Below the pieces are notes generated by a model that was not told the DNA's origin, searched no databases, and saw only the letters and a program-made list of their open reading frames with translations. Below are positions 5,672 through 7,320 of a stretch of 7,320 nucleotides of DNA, one piece after another (position 1 is the first letter of the stretch; each line of letters begins with the position of its first letter). Position numbers and translations under genes: made by a program. This stretch comes from REEB426 sp964551975 (GTDB lineage Bacteria > Actinomycetota > Actinomycetes > S36-B12), in NCBI GenBank assembly GCA_964551975.1, contig CAZKFI010000094.1, positions 1-7,320 on the forward strand, in the 5' to 3' direction.

Positions 5672-5684
5672 GGGAGACGCTCCC
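5672..5684 (-). terminator. Short hairpin behind atpC, possible weak terminator
   Basis: GGGAG and CTCCC pair perfectly around a 3-base loop, starting three bases after the atpC stop. There is no following T-run, so it is not a classic intrinsic terminator; it could reduce read-through into the propeller gene, mark an RNA end, or be chance. Confidence 0.3.
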
Positions 5685-5687
5685 CAC

Positions 5688-6077
5688 CTAGTGCAGGGTA
5701 CCGGCGAGTCCAGCCGAGGTGATTCGCGTTTCCGCGCGCCTCAGGGCGGAAATGCCCTCCTCGCCCGCGGCCTTTGCCGCCGCCAACGCAGCCTTCGCGC
5801 GCTCAACGTCGATATCTTGCGCCAACTCCGCGACCTCGGCGATGACGTTCACCTGGTTGGAGTCCACGGCAAAAAACCCACCGTGAACAGCGACGACCAT
5901 CTTGGTGCCATCGGGCTGCTCGATGCGCAGCGGGCTTTCGACCAGCAGCGCCAGCACCGGCTCGTGACCGGGCATGATGCCAATCTCGCCATCCGGTGTC
6001 TTCGCCACCACGCTCTTCGCCGGCCCCTGCCAGAGGGCTCGCTCGGCAGAAACGACGGCGACCTGGAGCTCAGCCAC
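5688..6077 (-). CDS. atpC: F-type ATP synthase epsilon subunit
   Basis: Epsilon belongs to the central rotor stalk of the F1 sector, couples gamma to the c-ring and restrains ATP hydrolysis. The 129-residue product has the usual length. The N-terminal beta-sandwich (about 1-84) carries the family hallmark GEIGIMPGHEPVLALL (30-45) and the glycine-rich HGGFFAV (65-71). The C-terminal two-helix hairpin (about 88-124) is alanine- and charge-rich (VERAKAALAAAKAAGEEG). The start is GTG at 6077, two bases after the atpD stop, with an AAGGGC-like ribosome site inside the end of atpD. This tight spacing indicates an operon with coupled translation. It is the last gene of the ATP synthase operon proper. 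Confidence 0.96.
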   Translation of the reverse strand: MAELQVAVVSAERALWQGPAKSVVAKTPDGEIGIMPGHEPVLALLVESPLRIEQPDGTKMVVAVHGGFFAVDSNQVNVIAEVAELAQDIDVERAKAALAAAKAAGEEGISALRRAETRITSAGLAGTLH

Positions 6078-6079
6078 GA

Positions 6080-7320
6080 CTACTTGCCCTTCGCCAGCGC
6101 CTCAGCGTTCTTCTCCACGTCATCGATACCGCCGCACATGAAGAAGGCTTGCTCAGGAAGGTGGTCGTAGGCGCCGTCGCAGAGTGCCTTGAACGAAACG
6201 ATGGTCTCCTCAACCGGCACGAAGGAGCCTGGCTGACCGGTGAAGGCCTCGGCCACGAACATGTTCTGCGAAAGGAAACGCTGGATGCGACGGGCACGTC
6301 CAACGATGACCTTGTCCTCCTCGGAGAGCTCGTCGATACCGAGAATGGCGATGATGTCCTGGAGATCCTTGTAGCGCTGCAGAATCTCCTTGACACGTGC
6401 AGCAACCCGGTAGTGCTCATCGCCCACGTAACGCGGGTCGAGGATGCGCGAGGTTGAGTCCAGCGGATCCACCGCCGGGTAGATACCAAGTTCGGAGATC
6501 GGTCGGGAGAGCACCGTCGTGGCGTCAAGGTGGGCGAATGTGGTCGCCGGTGCCGGGTCGGTGAGGTCGTCAGCCGGAACGTAGATGGCCTGCAGGGAGG
6601 TGATGGAGTGCCCGCGGGTGGAGGTGATGCGCTCCTGCAGCTGCCCCATCTCGTCAGCCAGGGTCGGCTGGTAACCCACGGCCGAGGGCATGCGACCAAG
6701 CAGGGTGGAGACCTCCGAGCCGGCCTGGGTGAACCGGAAGATGTTGTCGATGAACAGCAGCACGTCTTGCTTTTGGACATCCCGGAAGTACTCGGCCATG
6801 GTCAGCGCGGCCAGGGCGACCCGAAGGCGGGTGCCCGGGGGCTCGTCCATCTGACCGAAGACCAGCGCCGTCTTGGAGATAACACCCGATTCGGTCATCT
6901 CCAGGAAGAGGTCATTACCCTCGCGCGTGCGCTCACCGACACCGGCGAAGACCGATACACCACCGAAGTTCTCCGCGACGCGGTAGATCATCTCCTGGAT
7001 GAGCACGGTCTTGCCCACACCCGCACCACCGAAGAGCCCGATCTTGCCACCCTTGACGTACGGGGTGAGCAGGTCGATGACCTTGATGCCCGTGGTGAAG
7101 ACCTCAGTCTTGGACTCCAGCTGATCGAATGCCGGAGCAGGGCGATGAATACCCCAGCGCTCATCAATCTTCAGCGTTGCCGGATCGACATCCAGCGGCA
7201 CACCGAGGGTATTCCACACGTGCCCCTTGGTCACATCACCAACCGGAACCATGATCGGGTTACCGGTGTCTGCCACCGGTGCTCCGCGTACCAGGCCATC
7301 GGTGGGCTGCATGGAGATAG
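6080..7320 (-). CDS. atpD: F-type ATP synthase beta subunit, 5' part beyond the window
   Basis: Beta carries the catalytic sites of F1, making ATP at the cytoplasmic face of the membrane. The frame is open to the right edge, and 413 residues are visible; since family members are about 470-485 long, roughly 60-70 N-terminal residues are missing. In numbering from the first visible Met (codon at 7310-7312, internal to the gene), the P-loop GGAGVGKT is 95-102 (7007-7030). The catalytic glutamate is Glu127 in GERTREGNDL, Walker B VLLFIDNIFRF is 184-194, and the lever segment DELSEED is 327-333, followed by RIQRFLSQNMFVAEAFTGQPG. All functional motifs are intact. The C-terminus ends EALAKGK, and the stop lies two bases before the GTG of atpC. 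In F-type operons atpG would be expected further to the right. Confidence 0.98.
   Translation of the reverse strand, partial: ISMQPTDGLVRGAPVADTGNPIMVPVGDVTKGHVWNTLGVPLDVDPATLKIDERWGIHRPAPAFDQLESKTEVFTTGIKVIDLLTPYVKGGKIGLFGGAGVGKTVLIQEMIYRVAENFGGVSVFAGVGERTREGNDLFLEMTESGVISKTALVFGQMDEPPGTRLRVALAALTMAEYFRDVQKQDVLLFIDNIFRFTQAGSEVSTLLGRMPSAVGYQPTLADEMGQLQERITSTRGHSITSLQAIYVPADDLTDPAPATTFAHLDATTVLSRPISELGIYPAVDPLDSTSRILDPRYVGDEHYRVAARVKEILQRYKDLQDIIAILGIDELSEEDKVIVGRARRIQRFLSQNMFVAEAFTGQPGSFVPVEETIVSFKALCDGAYDHLPEQAFFMCGGIDDVEKNAEALAKGK

Noticed and set aside
5631..6170. 179-codon plus-strand frame over atpC
   Set aside because: Antisense shadow of atpC and the end of atpD; low-complexity composition with no motif.
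6070..6780. 236-codon minus-strand frame inside atpD
   Set aside because: Same strand, different frame from atpD; the Ser/Arg/Thr-rich product is a typical frame shadow in GC-rich DNA.
1..7320. CRISPR arrays, insertion sequences, tRNA or rRNA genes
   Set aside because: No regularly spaced repeats, transposase motifs, terminal inverted repeats or recognisable RNA genes were seen. 16S rRNA, which sits near murA in some actinobacteria, is absent.

Overview
The window looks like a stretch of core chromosome from a high-GC Gram-positive bacterium (Actinomycetota), at roughly 60% GC judged by eye. The case for this is the gene set: a NucS-type mismatch endonuclease, a MurA with Asp in place of the usual catalytic Cys, a PduO-type cobalamin adenosyltransferase and the end of an F-type ATP synthase operon, in the neighbourhood typical of actinobacteria. 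Several genes also have a TANNNT box exactly six bases before the start codon, the signature of leaderless transcripts common in this phylum. I cannot place it at genus level. I see no mobile element, CRISPR array, rRNA or tRNA.

Layout, left to right. Positions 1-956 (minus strand): a 3'-truncated alpha/beta hydrolase (1-553) is overlapped by 4 bases (GTGA) by the end of a small zinc-finger-like protein (550-849). A 107-base gap with a direct repeat and a palindrome follows, then nucS (957-1628, minus). nucS is divergent from a small one-TM protein with a DUF2007-like tail (1695-2021, plus), which converges on murA (2036-3307, minus). A 111-base divergent promoter region separates murA from the PduO-type adenosyltransferase (3419-3997, plus), followed 7 bases later by a two-TM protein of unknown function (4005-4604, plus). 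That gene converges, with a 7-base gap, on a secreted YVTN beta-propeller protein (4612-5643, minus). Next come atpC (5688-6077, minus) and the 3' part of atpD (6080 to the right edge, minus).

How the genes work together: atpD and atpC are consecutive genes of the ATP synthase operon. The beta-propeller gene sits directly behind atpC, where many actinobacteria have a DUF2550 gene; it may be read through from the operon, from its own leaderless promoter, or both. MurA starts peptidoglycan precursor synthesis, the adenosyltransferase makes coenzyme B12, and NucS does mismatch repair; these are neighbours by conserved actinobacterial gene order rather than one pathway. The zinc-finger protein and hydrolase downstream of nucS are probably translationally coupled.

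I did not find a clearly new multi-gene system. The points most worth a second look are the repeated leaderless promoter signature, the Cys-to-Asp change in MurA, the secreted propeller behind the ATP synthase operon with a four-cysteine insertion, and the uncharacterised zinc-finger/hydrolase pair next to nucS.
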